The notes below the pieces were generated by a model. That model worked only from the letters and a program-made list of their open reading frames with translations. It made no database searches and was not told the DNA's origin. Of a stretch of DNA of 64,000 bases, positions 35,804-49,464 are shown piece after piece (position 1 is the stretch's first letter; each line of letters starts with the position of its first letter). Source of the DNA: Toxonevra muliebris. Lineage: Eukaryota > Arthropoda > Insecta > Diptera > Pallopteridae. Both the position numbers and the translations under genes were made by a program. The DNA is taken from positions 83,960,019-84,024,018 of the forward strand of contig OY829327.1 of NCBI GenBank assembly GCA_963691655.1. Direction: 5' to 3'.

Positions 35804-38800
35804 GCCGCAGAATGACATGAGTGAATGGCAGTTGCTTGTCACAACGACATCAACACTATGATGGCGACACCTGCACACACATACATGAGCATATTTTATA
35901 AAACAAAAAAACAAAAACTTTGCATATGAATATCTATGTATATAAATATATGGTAATGTGTGTGTGACACACTGTGCGCGTCAGTGGGATAGTGAGCGTG
36001 TGTTTATGTCTGCAGCGAAGCGGAAAACAAATGATATTCAATTTAAACAATATCATTTTTGCAATTCAATTTATTTAGCAAAGGTTTTTCTTGTTTTTGT
36101 CATATTCAGCAAAAACTTTTTCATTTTTCACCAAGCAAATATTATTATTTTCTCTAAATCGGATATTACATGCAGACAAGGAAATGCACTAAATCATTGA
36201 CTTTTAATGTTCCTTTAAAGCTAAAAGTTTTCGTTTAACTCGTAGTACTTGTACAATTTACAAATGGCAGACGAAACTTTAGTAATTTCTCAAGTTTGAT
36301 TCTCGTTTAACTACTCACTACTTTTAGATTCGAGTTTAATTGGAGACTGTCCGCCATTTATAATTTCGGCTAATAGAATTGTATACGTGCGTGTATGATC
36401 GTTTCATTTGCCTTTGAAATACAGTCATACATTATTGTTAATTCACGTGCAAATACCAAACTAAACCACTAGCCCTAACGCACACACCAATGCATATAAG
36501 CATATATACGCTTCACACACATCCACACGCACAACAAGGCCCTTATGCTATTCCGCAATGCCAATGTACCACACAGCACTATTTGCACTCTATCCACTTG
36601 CGCACGTGAATATGTTTTGAAAATTGTAATTGTGTTTGTACAGCGGAAATAAAACTAAACGGAAATCCTTGCTAAATACCTATACATGGGCCACTTCCGG
36701 TAAAGTGTGTGTATGTGTACAAATTTACTTAACCTTGCGGCTATTGTACTGCAAAGTTCCTTTCAGGCCATGTAAATATATTCGTTTGCATGTATGTGCA
36801 TTTGTGCCTTGGCAAATAATGCCTGAACAATTGTAAAGTTAACTTACTATTTTCCCACTCACTTAGTAATGAAAAATAATTTGGCCAAATGGATTTTTGC
36901 ACATGCATGAATTAATTTATTTAAATTTTAAATTTTGGAACTGATGCGTGTTTGAGCTGCGTATCCAAAAGCATTTCAACTTAATTAGGCATTTCGTTTT
37001 TCTGTTTTCTTTGTACCGACATTCGCATTGCACAACTTTCTCTCCCAAAGGAACTTTCGACGATGCCGAATCGAGTTAATTAATTCATGCAAATGGACAA
37101 TGAAACTTTTGTCAACGCCTCAAGCCGTAATTATGCCGCCTCTGCCAAAACACAAATACAGTTTGAAAGCAACTTCATTTTGTATCATCATCACCGTGCA
37201 CATTTGCTTGTTATCGTCAGCTAGCATTCTGCCCTGTTCGTACTTAAATGTGTTCATACTCTACATGTAAGTGGGAGTACCAATGTATTTATAGGTAGAT
37301 CTAAGTGTTAAATCGTCAGAAAAGTATTGAATTTATGTTGTTGAGAATTCTATTAAGTATGTCTTTCATATAACAAAAATAAAACACAGTCGAAAACGAG
37401 ATTCTGACTTGCATCAACCAATTTAAATAATCTAAAAGGGTGCATGGCGTTCAGTTTTCGTCTATGCCGGCCTTAGGGCCAGCCCATAATAAGTTAGCCA
37501 AAATTAATTAAACAAAAAAGCAAAACAACTTGCTGCACTGGCAGAGCTTTTCTCCAAGTTTATCGACGACACAAACTTTAATGAAATTTGTAAACGATGC
37601 GAGCACGTTTTTTCTAACGCCCCCGCCAGATATTGTGGATGCTTCAAAGAAGATGAATGATTTAGTCATCACCGTTCATTTTCATTTTGAAATGCACAAT
37701 ATCATCAAAAAAAAAAACAATCTTTGTGGTGGTTTTTGATGAAAATCCACAGCTATTGAGCTACAGCGACCACCATTCACTTATGTAATCAGTAAGAGGA
37801 GAACAAGTAAGATATTTCAGAAATTAAATTTCCCGAGTGTATGTTTTTCTATTGCCAGTGTTTCGTTACATTCACGAAAAGAATCACTATGGCATAAGCA
37901 AAGCAGAGCAGGGCAAAAGTGGAGAAGAAGAAGTTTTGCTTCATTTGTGATTCAGTACGACACAAGCTATTTAAATAATTTTCAAGTTGGATTTGGCTTG
38001 CGGGCTTCAACAAACAAATTCAGCTCTTCTCTTATGTTGTGATGGTTGTTTCTTTTTTGTTTTCAATATAAAATTAAATAATTAGTCAAATAATGCAGCC
38101 AGCCAGTCATATTTTGTTCTTCGGTTTCGACCACAATTTCCAGAACAGAATTCACGGAAGAAAAAGTTAAGTCATTTCGGACTTTTGAAGGTTGCTAATT
38201 TTTTGCCAAGAAAAAATAACACCGTTCTTCTCCACAACACCCCAAGCCCCGCCCCACCTCCCCCCCTCACCTAGATTTATCACGATGTCAACCTAATTAC
38301 ATTTCATTTAATAATGTTTTTCCAATCACTTGAACGCAAGCTTTACTCCTCGTCATTTAAGTCTTTATAATGTTACATTATGATAATAATATGTCAAGTG
38401 GCTTATTTTATTATGTACGTGATTCTCTGTTTGTATGTAGTCCACCGTATTCCTGTCGTGCCCTGTCTCATTTCTATGTTGGTGCCATTGCCAGTGCTAG
38501 AGTCAGTGCCACTGCTGCTTTTACTCGTGTCACTTCATTAAATCCTCATTTCCTACACAATTAAAATGTTAATCAAGTTTGTTTATTTGTAGCACATCTA
38601 TGAGTTATGTAAGCAAGCAGCCATTGAGGTCGACAAGCAGTCAGGCAGGCAGTTAGTCAGCGAGGTCATGTTACTCTGCCTGTCACTTTACTTGGTGTAT
38701 GGAAAAATTTAAAAGAAACCAAAGAAGAAATCCTACGTAAGTCCTTCACTTGTAATGAAGTGCTGACTGAATTGATCCGAGTGATGATAAAATAGTAAAA

Positions 38801-41800
38801 GTGACATGTGACAAGTGATTTTTATGCCCATATGCGAAATCTAAAATGTGATTCGAGAAAAAATTAACAAAAAATCATTACAGGATTTTTCCGAGAAGAT
38901 TTCTTCATATTAAATCTGTTGCTTTGCTTTGAGCATCATCAACAATTGAAAACTAAGAAATGAATTCCAAAAAGCAACAACACAAAAATAACAAATAAGA
39001 AATCAGTGAAAAATGCAAACATTCGCTCACTACTACATATAAATGAATATCCTGCTTGCTTTGGCTTGACTGCTTTCCGTTTCCGTTTTGCACCGCATCC
39101 GCAGATCGTGTTGTTGTATTCATTGCTAGCTTCTTTTTTCTTTGAACTGACTTGTTTGAGATTACGCCGAAGGTCGTGACATGAATTCGCTTACGATACA
39201 AATACAAAACTGAAGCTGACAGGCAACAACAGACAGCAATAGCATCAGCATCAGCTGCGGTTGCTGCAACATCTCTTTGCTAGATTTCTCTTTCTCAATA
39301 ATGCCGCTGTTGCTGTTGCTTAGTTGAAACAACAAGAAGTTGGCAAAAGCATAAAACATTTGTGGTGGCATTAAAAGAAAACTGCGTTTCTGCGATTTTG
39401 ATAACATTTTAATGAAAAATGTCAGCTGCAGCCGAAGTCGACGTTGCGTCGCAGTTTGCAATTGGAGTTTCAATTGTTTACAAGTGTTCGCTGTTGCTGC
39501 TGTGCGAATGTGCAACACTTGTACACAATGTTCGCAACTAAGAGAACAACAAGTCGACGTAACATCATCATCGCAAAAGTTGTTGTAGAAAATACATTTG
39601 CAGCTGAGCACCCTACATCAACTTGAACTATGAATTCTATTTTTTGTGTTTTTTATCGTTTTTTGGATTTTGTTTTATACTTCACTCTTGCCTTCTCGCA
39701 ATCTATCTAAACTTGTTTTGTTTTTTGACATTCGTGTATTCGAATTTAAATATTTTCCGTATTCTCCTGAAATTAAAATTTCAAATGTGCAAATGTGCAC
39801 AAAACAGACAAACTCATAGTCACAAACTCACACGTATTTACACAGGAACACACACATTCAATCTCGATGATGATAATGTTGACTTTTGTCGTTTCAAATA
39901 TTTACACCTCCTGTCAACATGGTTGTGATGAAAATGTGTTTGGAAAATGCAAATTCTAATTGAAGTTACATGGAATCCTTGGAAAATATTAGAAATTCGT
40001 GTAATTCCATACACAAAAAGAAAGCATGCGTTCTAGTACTGCAGCCTCCATAATCGGCACTCTAAATTAAGTAATTAATGCAGCATTCGCTTTTCCCCTT
40101 CCATCTCAAAATACCTTCTTCAAAACATTTGCAAATGCATATGTACATACATACATACATAAATGTGACAGGATACATTCATGGAACGATTCTGGAGGAA
40201 ATCTAACGTACTTCATAATTCTCTCGTCTTGTCTCCAAAATAATTAATTGACATTGTGGTAACGAAACAAACTCAACTATGCGTTTACACGCACATACAT
40301 ACGTAAAAAATAGTTAAAACAAAATACTGACAGAGACAACTCAAGACTCTCTTGCACAGAGTCGCATCTGCGCGATTACAAAACTTGTCAGAATTTGTTA
40401 CTTTACTTAGAATTACGCGCTCAAATTTATTGTTGCAACAAATTTATCTACAGAGTTTTTTCATTGAAATAAAATTAAAACAATAAACGGAAAGCGTCTC
40501 AAAAAACTTTCACCATAATGAGAATTTGTTATTCTCTTGTCAAATACTCTAAGATACTTACACATACACCTTCACAGTCACATGCATATACACTAGGCAC
40601 ACAAATCCATATAAATACACACTCAACCATATGTGCATTGTGTGTTCAATATTTCCGTATACTCATGCACAAAAGTGTCATTTCACGTTTTATTAATCAA
40701 AGTCTTGAAGAAAACTTTGTCAGTTGATTTTTTTAGGCTCATAAAAATACACACACACACACATGGATCTATTTAGTCGAATGCTCATGTGTATGTTTTT
40801 CTAAGCTTGCGGCAAAGAAATTAAAGCTGCAGTAACAGTGTTGCATGAGGAACAGTAACTGCTGCATGAGTCAAAAATCAAGCGAGCAAATTTAAATTTT
40901 GCCAACAGTGTACATAAAATAATTTTTTTTTGTTTCGTCAAACTTTGCACGGTAAGGTAAGTACCCTTCCTTTTGATCTCCTCATTCTTCTCTTTCTATC
41001 AACATTAGCATGGTGCGGTACACGTGCAAAGGTGTGTATGTGTGCATGCAGGAGTGTGTACATATATGTGAGTAGTAAAAGTTTGAAACACGAAGAACGT
41101 TATTAAAAAGTTTTTGTTACTCAAGTGCATAAACTACATGGTTGTATGTATATATGTGCAACAAAGTTCATGTATGTGTGTATGCGTTCAGTTACAGAAT
41201 TTTGTATATGGATGTGTGCTCCGGAATTTTACAAATTTGGTGTTAGAAACACCGGTGGTAAATATAATTTAGGTCTCTGGAATACGACAACAATTTCCCT
41301 ATTCTTGCTTTACCACATCGCGGTGGAAATTACTGGACTGATTTTGCATATTTAGAACCATATAAATATGTACGCACATGCAGCTCAAGCATTTTGTCTT
41401 TATGCATAAATCAATCAGTCAATCAATTTGAACCGTCACTTGTTCAATATCTCATCTACTTCGTCCTTTCTGCACGATTTGTGAATGGAGTAACTCGATG
41501 GAGTCGTTGTGTAATCATTTTCTATACTCATTATCCTCCTTGAATTATATGCACCACCCATCGCTCTCTCACTATTCCCTCAATCCTGCCATTTGCTGAT
41601 GCAGTTCGCTCGTTTTTCGCTACTTTTATTGCGCTTACACTTAAGAATATTTTGTAAATTTTCGCTGATTTTAGCATATTCATATGCTAAATGATATTTT
41701 ATTTAGCAGAAAATTAAAGTGAATAAATTTCGTTGGGAAACTTTTGATTAAAGTGAAAATGGAGCGCAAAACTGTTTTTGACGCTTGAGTGTAATGCAAG

Positions 41801-42242
41801 ATTACCTGCTACTTTAACTTGTTCGAGCTTGCACAAGAATGCTTGAGAATAAGGAAGTCAATGCTTTAGAGCTATGCTGGTCTTAAAGGGCATGAAGAGA
41901 TTTTGTTACTTTGTTATCCTAGTTTCTATAGTTTAAATGCATAAGAGAACAACTTCACGATAACTTAGTCCGAATTACGTGAAAAGCTTTGTATATTCGA
42001 CTACAATGTCATGAAAATATTACACCACTTTTCTCAGAGCCCGGCTTAGTAGTCCTGTCCTTATTTGGCCATCAAGATCTACCTAAAATGATGAATCAAA
42101 CACAGTAGACCCAACTTGTTGGATCTGATTAATTTGTGGATAGTCTTAAAATATTCATGGAGTGCCATAAAACCATAACAAAGAAAGAAATTCCATATGA
42201 CAGAATCGCTAGACTATTTAAATATGGTGGTAGCAAGTATAA
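35804..42242. other. Non-coding interval, no gene recognised
   Basis: AT-rich host-like DNA with many CACACA and CATACATACAT tracts (for example near 40145 and 40750). The 149-codon minus frame at 39162-39611 is rich in Cys, Gln and Leu from CAGCAACAG repeats and has no known domain. No mobile-element ends detected. Confidence 0.5.
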
Positions 42243-42244
42243 TA

Positions 42245-42885
42245 GACCGTACCACCTTACAGGTAAAAAAAAGAAAGTGCACCGTACACCTTCGAATCTA
42301 AATTATTTTTGCAAGACAATTTCGAAAAATTTTTTTTTTTTATTACTGAACAATGGGGTCAGCTTTTTAAATTTTTCGTTATATCTTCGGTATTCATAGG
42401 ATCTTAAAGTATGATATATTGATGTTTTTGTCTCAAGGAGACCAATTTTTTCTCTTCAGAGGTCATTGACCTCAAGTACACCGTTCTAGTATTTGCCCAT
42501 CAGATCTCAGTTCTTACCACCCTAATGCACCACCCTAAATTAAACTAAGAAAGTGCTAAGAAAGTTTTTCGATATTTCCAGCAGAAGTATTTTGAACAAA
42601 TTTTTTATTTTTTTTTTACCGAACGTAGGGGTCGCCTTTTTATATTCGTCATATTTTCGGAATTTATAGTCGGATCTCAATGTATGATACATCGAAGTTT
42701 TTGTCTCAAGAATACAAATTTTTTTGCTTCAAAAGTCATTGAGCTCCAGTACCCTCTTCTAGTACTTACCCATCATATCTCAACTTGAATTGAACAACAT
42801 GAATTAAAAAATAAAAGTAAAGTCAAATAATGGAAACTTGGACGTGATTCAAGTTGGCTGTATTTCTGGCGGCTCTCGAGTTTAT
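42245..42885 (+). repeat. Left terminal inverted repeat
   Basis: It ends inward at CTCGAGTTTA and pairs with 44036-44704. The inner part includes ACGTGATTCAAGTTGG and TGTATTTCTGGCGG, mirrored on the right. Confidence 0.8.
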
Positions 42886-43364
42886 ACCGTTATTAATCTC
42901 TTACTTTGTTTTGCTATTGCTATTCGTTTTACCCGTGAAATCACCAATGTGGCCAACTTTTGTTTTTCAAAATCTGCTAAAATGAAGAATAAAACGCATA
43001 TTTTCTTAAAACAGCGTTAAATTTTTTTCCTTATAAAAGTGCGAGAAAGCTCAATAGATTTTTCACTAACACAAGCCCACATCTGATACTTCGAGTCAAT
43101 GAAAATTTCTTTGATTTTTCGAAGATATTTTTAATTGAAAAATGCGCTGAGCGCTAAATCACCTTTTTTCTCGTTTTAAAAAGCACTACAATCAGCGAGA
43201 AAAGCGCTGAGTTGGCCACACTGGAAATCACTGTTTCGAACGCATTCCAATGGGAGAAATGCGAGAGAACATTGAAAGCTAGAATGTTCGAAACGACCAG
43301 CTTTATTTATATCATATTTTTCGAGCCGTTCATACCGAAGAATGCGATGAAAGATTAGCCAACG

Positions 43365-43883
43365 AGAAGCCTGGTGCTATTAGCACAGCGCGCTGTGACG
43401 TGCACGCAACCCTCGACGACAATAAAAAAACTGGCTCAGTTCGTCGTGAAAGTTTATGAGCCATTCTGATTTCTGGTGAAAAGCCAACCACTGGCAATTC
43501 ACAGAAGTCGCCACGCTTTTAAATACATAACTTGGATTCGTCAGTTGCCGAAAGACGTTCAAGAGTCCGTCCGTCCGAAAATAACGCGCACATTTTCCAC
43601 CCCGAAAATGTTTTGCTATCGATGATAACAGACCCCGATACGTCAGTGCGTTCGGATGACTATTCGCAGATTTTAGCCGCCCGCAATGATGCAAACGGGA
43701 TGTATTCGACAAATGTTAGGTCCACAAGTTTATAATTTCATAAACTTCGGCAGTGACTCTTACTTCAATATGATCAATTGGACCAAATTCGAATTGACTG
43801 AGCCGCCATGCTCGCAGTTCTATACGCCAGAGCAGCTGGATGCATTACAATACTCAAAAGAAATAATTGAATTACCAGGTTAG
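43365..43883 (+). pseudogene. Broken coding remnant of an arthropod transposon-type protein
   Basis: Three plus-strand segments in different frames read like parts of one protein: PGAISTARCDVHATLDD (from about 43371), then FHPENVLLSMITDPD and RSDDYSQILAARND (43530-43690), then NMINWTKFELTEPPCSQFY and ALQYSKEIIELPG-stop (43686-43883). From memory, similar blocks (PG.xNHARW, HPENxLLSMI, DW.KxxxTEPP, then a PCHTQxVERxVKLV block that is absent here) occur in a family of uncharacterised arthropod transposon-borne proteins. The match has not been searched. Frameshifts, stops and the missing C-terminal block make it a pseudogene. It lies between the long inverted repeats and is probably what is left of the element's own gene. 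Confidence 0.55.
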
Positions 43884-44035
43884 CACAAGGAAAATAACTT
43901 CATAGTTTTCTTTGCTAAACTTAATTATTTTCACATCATATCCATGCCATTCTCAAACACCGAGCGTTTTGTTCATGTAGTACATGAATCTGCCATGGCG
44001 GTCACCGAGAAACAACGCATGGGCCACATTTTTCT

Positions 44036-44704
44036 AAACTCGAGAACCGCCAGAAATACAACCAACTTGAATCACGTCGAAATATGATCGATTATTTGAT
44101 TTTACTTTTATTTTTTTAATTCATGTTGTAGAAGTTGAGATATGATGGGTAAGTACTAGAATAGGGTACTGGAGCTCAATGACTTTTGAAGCAACAAAAT
44201 TTGTATTCTTAAGACAAAAACATCGATGTATCATACTTTGAGATCCGACTATAAATGCCGAAGATGTGACGAATATAAAAAGGCGACCCCTACGTTCGGT
44301 AAAAAAAAAATAAAAAGTTTGTTTAAAATACTTCTGCTGGAAATATCGAAAAACTTTCTTAGCATAAGTTTAACGTTTATTTGAGAGCTTTAATTTTCTG
44401 ACATTAGGGTGGTGCATTAGGGTGGTAAGAACTGAGATCTGATGGGTAAATACTAGAACGGTGTACTTGAGGTCAATAACTTCTGAAGAGGAAAAATTGG
44501 TCTCCTTGAGACAAAAACATCAATATATCATCTACTATACACTTTATATTTTAAGATCCGACAGTGAATGCCGAAGATATAATGAAAAATTTAAAAAGGC
44601 TACCCCTACGTCCGGTAAAAAAAAAATATATTTTTTTCGAAATTGCCTTGCAAAAATAATTTAGATACGAAGGTGTACGGCGCAATTTTTTTTCTGGTAC
44701 GGTC
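44036..44704 (-). repeat. Right terminal inverted repeat
   Basis: Inverse copy of 42245-42885, starting at AAACTCGAGAACCGCC and ending CTGGTACGGTC. Confidence 0.8.
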
Positions 44705-44706
44705 TA

Positions 44707-46010
44707 AAGTACAACGAGAGCCGACTCAATTCTCAAAATTTTTTAACATGAAACACTTCTTAATCAAATAAAGGACCATGTTGCTTCAGAATGCTAGATG
44801 CCGCTTGTATTTTGGTGGAACATTTTTTTGACAACGAACCCAAATCTAAAGCGGATTAATTATTTTTTTAAATTCATACACTCATAAACTTCTAAAAATA
44901 TAAATAGAATTTATGCCAATGAACATTTATTTAAAGTTGTTAATGATTTCTTTCCGTAGTAACAGAATAAAAAGAGTTTTGGTTTCAGAAAGCAAAAATA
45001 ATTTAAATTGTGTATTTTAATTTAACGTAGTTTTATTTCATCAATAATTTCTTCAATTTTGCTTGCGAAATTCTGAAATTCCTCTTTTCTTCAACAATGG
45101 CTCCCAGCTCAGTACGTCTCGATTAAGCTAATCGAATTATGTTGCAAGCTAGCAACAAAAAACAAAAAGAAAAATCTGAAATGCTTCATACGTACGAAAA
45201 GTACATAAAAATAAACAGAAAGACAAGCAACCAAAAGTAAAACAACCAAAACAAAAACAATATTTATCCAATTTTCACAAGTCATTAACAACAGCAGCAA
45301 CGCCCCCTTATCCTTACCTCCGCACCGACAGACATGTTGCAGAAACATTTGTTGAAAGGCCAAATGCCAAAACTGCAGCTCAATCCTTTGTTGAGTCGGT
45401 ATAAAATGGCAGTATGGGCATGTCCTGTCGACAGGCGGCAGAACCACTAAAGCAACAATAACAAAAACTGAAAAAATGGCGCACGGAAGCGGATACGAAA
45501 AATGAGAAGGGAAACCCAAAACAAAACAAAAAACAATCATTGTACGAGTGCATACTACCAGTGAAAGCCAAAATGATAAATTTAAACGGAGTGACATGAC
45601 AAATCGCCATTCATTTGTATTAAAAAAAAAAAAACAGCAACAAAAAAAGGAAGAACACAACAAAAACACCACATTTCAAACTATGTACGTATTTATTTGG
45701 ATGTGAATACATACATCGCGCAAAAGTTCAGTACTCGCTTTGTTCTGTTCTGTTCTGTTAGTAAAGATTCAAACCACGGAGAATGGTAAAGAAAACGGTT
45801 TGCATGAAGCAGTCCAATAAAACCGGCGGCATGGCAGAAACTAGCATAAAATTTTAATTCTATATTACCAGTTTAAATTGATGGAACAGAGGGAAGTTGG
45901 GGGGAATTCAGTATAAGCGATTGCGTTCAAAACTAATAAAATGTTGACAACAATGTACGTTCTAACTATCAATTAATGTGAAATAGTAACTCTACAAAAT
46001 GATGCGGCGC
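44707..46010. other. Non-coding interval, no gene recognised
   Basis: AT-rich. The 187-codon minus frame at 45109-45672 is dominated by Phe, Leu, Val and Cys from A-rich plus-strand repeats and is not a credible protein. Confidence 0.5.
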
Positions 46011-46848
46011 ACAGTGGTTTGGCTACGGAAAAAGTCATTTTTTTTGACGCGTCGATATTAGAATTTTTTTTCTTAATTTCTATTCATAAATATTTCATTA
46101 GCATATTAAAAACAAAAAAAAATTGGAGGGATTAATTCATTAAATAATTGTGGGTAAGCTGTCGAAGTTGATGTATGCTAAACACAAAGTGCTAGCATGC
46201 ATTTTGACGCGTTTTTCGAAAGCTTTTTTTGTTTAACTATAGTTATAATCTTTATATGGGTGTGTTACATATGAAGAATGTATTCGATGAATAAAAAAAC
46301 GAGACAATTTTTTTTTGGAAAAAAATTTGGTTTTTGGAAACTAAAATTTCAAAATAATTCCTTACGTTTGGTGGACCAGGTCTATCTTGCGAAGGTGTGC
46401 GAAATATTCTAATATATAAAAATGTAAAATATAATTTCTTAGCTAAATAACAAAACAAAAATTGGCTTCGGATCCCATTTTTATTAACAAAATAGTAAAT
46501 GCATATCGGGTAAAAACTATATGAAAATGTGAGTATTTGTGGTATCAGTGTATTTTTAAGAGATAGAAATTTTTTTGTCAAAAACAAAAAAAATGAATTA
46601 AAATGAAATATTGAAACAGTTAAAACCATTTTTTTATGATATTTGTCGCAGTATCTTGACTGTAACGGATTTTAGAACTATTTCAGTTTTACTGTTGTAT
46701 GGGAAGTGGGCGTGGCAGTTGACCGATCACGCCCATTTTCATAATTTTTCTTTTCCACGATCTAAGAGTGACTAATGCCAAAAATCGTTATTCTGAGATG
46801 ATTTCTTATATTTTTTTGTCCACACTTTGTATGAAGTCAAACCACTGT
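46011..46848. mobile_element. hAT-like MITE, boundaries approximate
   Basis: The ends ACAGTGGTTTGGCTAC and, read inward from the right, ACAGTGGTTTGACTTC are inverted. The flanks GCGGCGC (46004-46010) and GCGGTGC (46849-46855) match at 6 of 7. If the first A is not part of the element, the CAG terminus and a near 8-bp duplication (TGCGGCGC/TGCGGTGC) fit hAT. About 840 bp with no transposase; the 125-codon minus frame inside is Phe-rich and not recognised. Confidence 0.6.
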
Positions 46849-48450
46849 GCGGTGCTATCAATTCCAACAAAAATTTAGTGTAGTCGTATGCGAGGGAACT
46901 GTGCAAAGGAACTGTTAGTCGCTCCCAAAAACTCCAAATTGCGAGCAGAATCTTATTTTTACTAATTTGCTTTCAGTTATTGTGATAATTTACATTTGTT
47001 TATTTGTTCACTGCAGGAACAGCGGCAACTTCGTGAGACATGCAACATGCACTTTTGTATAGCTTTTTTTTAAAAAAAAGTAAGATAGCAAAAACGACCG
47101 TATTCTATACATGCACAGAGCACAGAGTAGAGTTAAAAATTGAGCAGTTTCTCTTGTAAAAAATTTTGTTCTTCTTTTATGCGTGCATAAAATTAAAAAT
47201 AGATACATGCAAATGCAAATATTGTGCTCATGAATGAACATACCAATTGCATTTGTATTTGTGTACGTAAATGAGGTTTGACAAGTCCGTGTAATGGAAT
47301 GAGAATTCGGCCCGTTAATTTTCAGAGATTCCACGTATGGCGTTAGCACAACATAATAATTATTATTTCTGTTGATGGCTTGGTCGTTTTTATACGAAAA
47401 CCAAAAAAGAAAAAAAAAAACAAATAATATTTTTATTTTATGTGTTAAATGGAATGTAAAATTGTACAATGCAAAAATTGCATATGCTTAAATTTAATTT
47501 GACTGCAAGTTGTAAAAATATTGCAAACGAATTATTTGTCTACCAAAAAAATTGCAAGCTTTTTACAAGTTTTCCAAGTTTAATAAATTTTTAGTGTTTT
47601 TGCCGGCACTGCCAACGACAACTACAGCGGCAACAAAATATATAGCAATAAGCAACTAAAGCGAAAACAACGAAAGAATGTGACTTTTGCGGGGCAGAAA
47701 ATGGGAAATTGTTGAAAAACAATTTTCTCACTCACACGCTTCAATAATTCGGATAAATGTAGGCATGCATACACGCATACGTACAGCTGGCATTATCAGG
47801 GGTTGGAATGCTAAATAAATATCAAAGACCGCTCGTTTAATTTTCAATTTCATACAAAGTGTTTTTATTTTAACAGTTTGAAATGAAGTCTGAATAAAAT
47901 CATTATTTACCTATAATTATGAATTTTTATTATACATGTATGTGTACAAAATTTGTCTTCCTTGCAAATTATTTAATAAATTTTTTTCTTTTACCAATTT
48001 GTCAAACTTCAACTTTGTAATAAAAACTTTTTGCATAATAAAATGTGGCAACGCAAATGCAAACATGCAAATAGCAACAAAATCATTCAAAAATGAAACA
48101 GCAGCTCGAAACTGTGGCAAGCCAAGGCCGCCATAATATATGAAATATTCTATATGTACAATTCTTTGCAGAACATTCCTTTCATTGTCATATGTACATT
48201 AGTTCTTGTCAGAATGAGTGTACACAATATATGAATGTTTGTGTGTGTAAGTGACATTTCTGTACTAGGCTAGCATCAACAACATATAGCGCAGCACAAC
48301 ACAACGCACACATATGCACATACATGCACACACACTTACATGACAGCAAGTGACAGCCAACATGGCGCTTAAGTACTCTAATTCCAGTGGGTTCGTTATT
48401 TGTTGCCTGATTGTATGTTTGTATTTGTGGATGGAATATGTATGTGAAAA

Positions 48451-48456
<6 letters not shown>

Positions 48457-48491
<35 letters not shown>
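48457..48491. repeat. (TA)17 microsatellite
   Basis: Uninterrupted TA dinucleotides. Confidence 0.95.
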
Positions 48492-48494
<3 letters not shown>

Positions 48495-48840
48495 AGTATG
48501 TAATTGTGTGTGTATATGAATGTGCGTTATTAATAATTTCCTTGTTTTCCTTTTTTAATTTTGTTTATGTTATTCTTCTTATTGTGGTATAATGGAATTC
48601 TTGTTTTAATTACAGCAGCAACGCACAAATGACAGAAGTAATTAAAACTGTCATCATTTTAAGGTCGTTGTGTTTTGTATTACTGCAAAAATCTAGATAG
48701 AAATCTTTTTTCTAATAGATTTCAGAGAATTCAGAGATTATATTAAAGAGATTATTTCTTGTTTTTTGTTTTCCTAAATGAAGAAAAGTAGAAAGAAATA
48801 ATAGAAACATAATTAAATCTTTTTATCCAATTGTCTTTCC

Positions 48841-48860
48841 CACACACACACACACACACA
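48841..48860. repeat. (CA)10 microsatellite
   Basis: Uninterrupted CA dinucleotides. Confidence 0.95.
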
Positions 48861-49464
48861 TATGTACGAAAAAAATCTTTAAATGCGTTGAAAACAAGCA
48901 TCTTTCCTCTTTCCTGGCATATTGGAAATCAATGTCGATCAAACAAGCGTCGAAAGTAAGTATCAAATTGAAGTTAATGGATGGTGTGAAAATGCGATTA
49001 ACTTATAGAATTAAATCTTAGATGATGTGGGAAGCAAACATATGTGTGCGTGTATGTTTTAGTTTTATATGTATGTACAATATCTATGTACAATGCAATT
49101 GGATATTTGCATTTTCAGAGTTCAAATTAGCTTAAAGCAACCATTCAACTTCAAATATTCGATAACAGTGAAATGCCCAGGCAATTGGGATTTCAAATGC
49201 ATGCGAAACTGCGGAATTGCGTCTCAGAACAGCTCAAATCATAATGGCACATACAAGTGCGAGGAACTAGTGTCGTTGTGTGGTGATAATATATAAACCA
49301 AAGTGCATTCACAGGCACACATACCTACGTTGAAGTATAGCTACGATTACGATTATTTCGCACCAACATGATATCATAACTCATGCGAGAACAATAATTC
49401 AAAATAAGCCAATTGAACGTCAATTCCACAGTCCCAGTTTAGTATATACGATGTATGTACATTA

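Larger units (their letters stand above)
42245..44704. mobile_element. DNA transposon remnant with ~650-bp compound inverted repeats
   Basis: Arms at 42245-42885 and 44036-44704 are inverted copies. The ends read GACCGTACCA, flanked by TA on both sides (42243-42244, 44705-44706). Each arm contains two diverged copies of one unit of about 180 bp (left arm about 42345-42520 and 42620-42790), so the element has four. The core between the arms holds a broken coding remnant on the plus strand. TA target and arms with internal repeats recall the IR/DR layout of Tc1-like elements; the arms are far longer than usual, so this is only an analogy. Confidence 0.8.
46856..49462. other. Non-coding interval, no gene recognised
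   Basis: Host-like DNA with a (TA)17 tract at 48457-48491 and (CA)10 at 48841-48860. The 153-codon minus frame at 47008-47469 has no recognisable domain. Confidence 0.5.

Noticed and set aside
35522..35914. Frames crossing the N gap
   Set aside because: Translation through 200 unknown bases is meaningless.
39162..39611. 149-codon minus frame
   Set aside because: Built largely from CAGCAACAG-type repeats; no domain.
45109..45672. 187-codon minus frame
   Set aside because: Phe/Leu/Cys/Val-rich reading of A-rich and CAACAA-rich DNA; no domain, no homologue recalled.
47008..47469. 153-codon minus frame
   Set aside because: AT-driven, Phe-rich, no domain.
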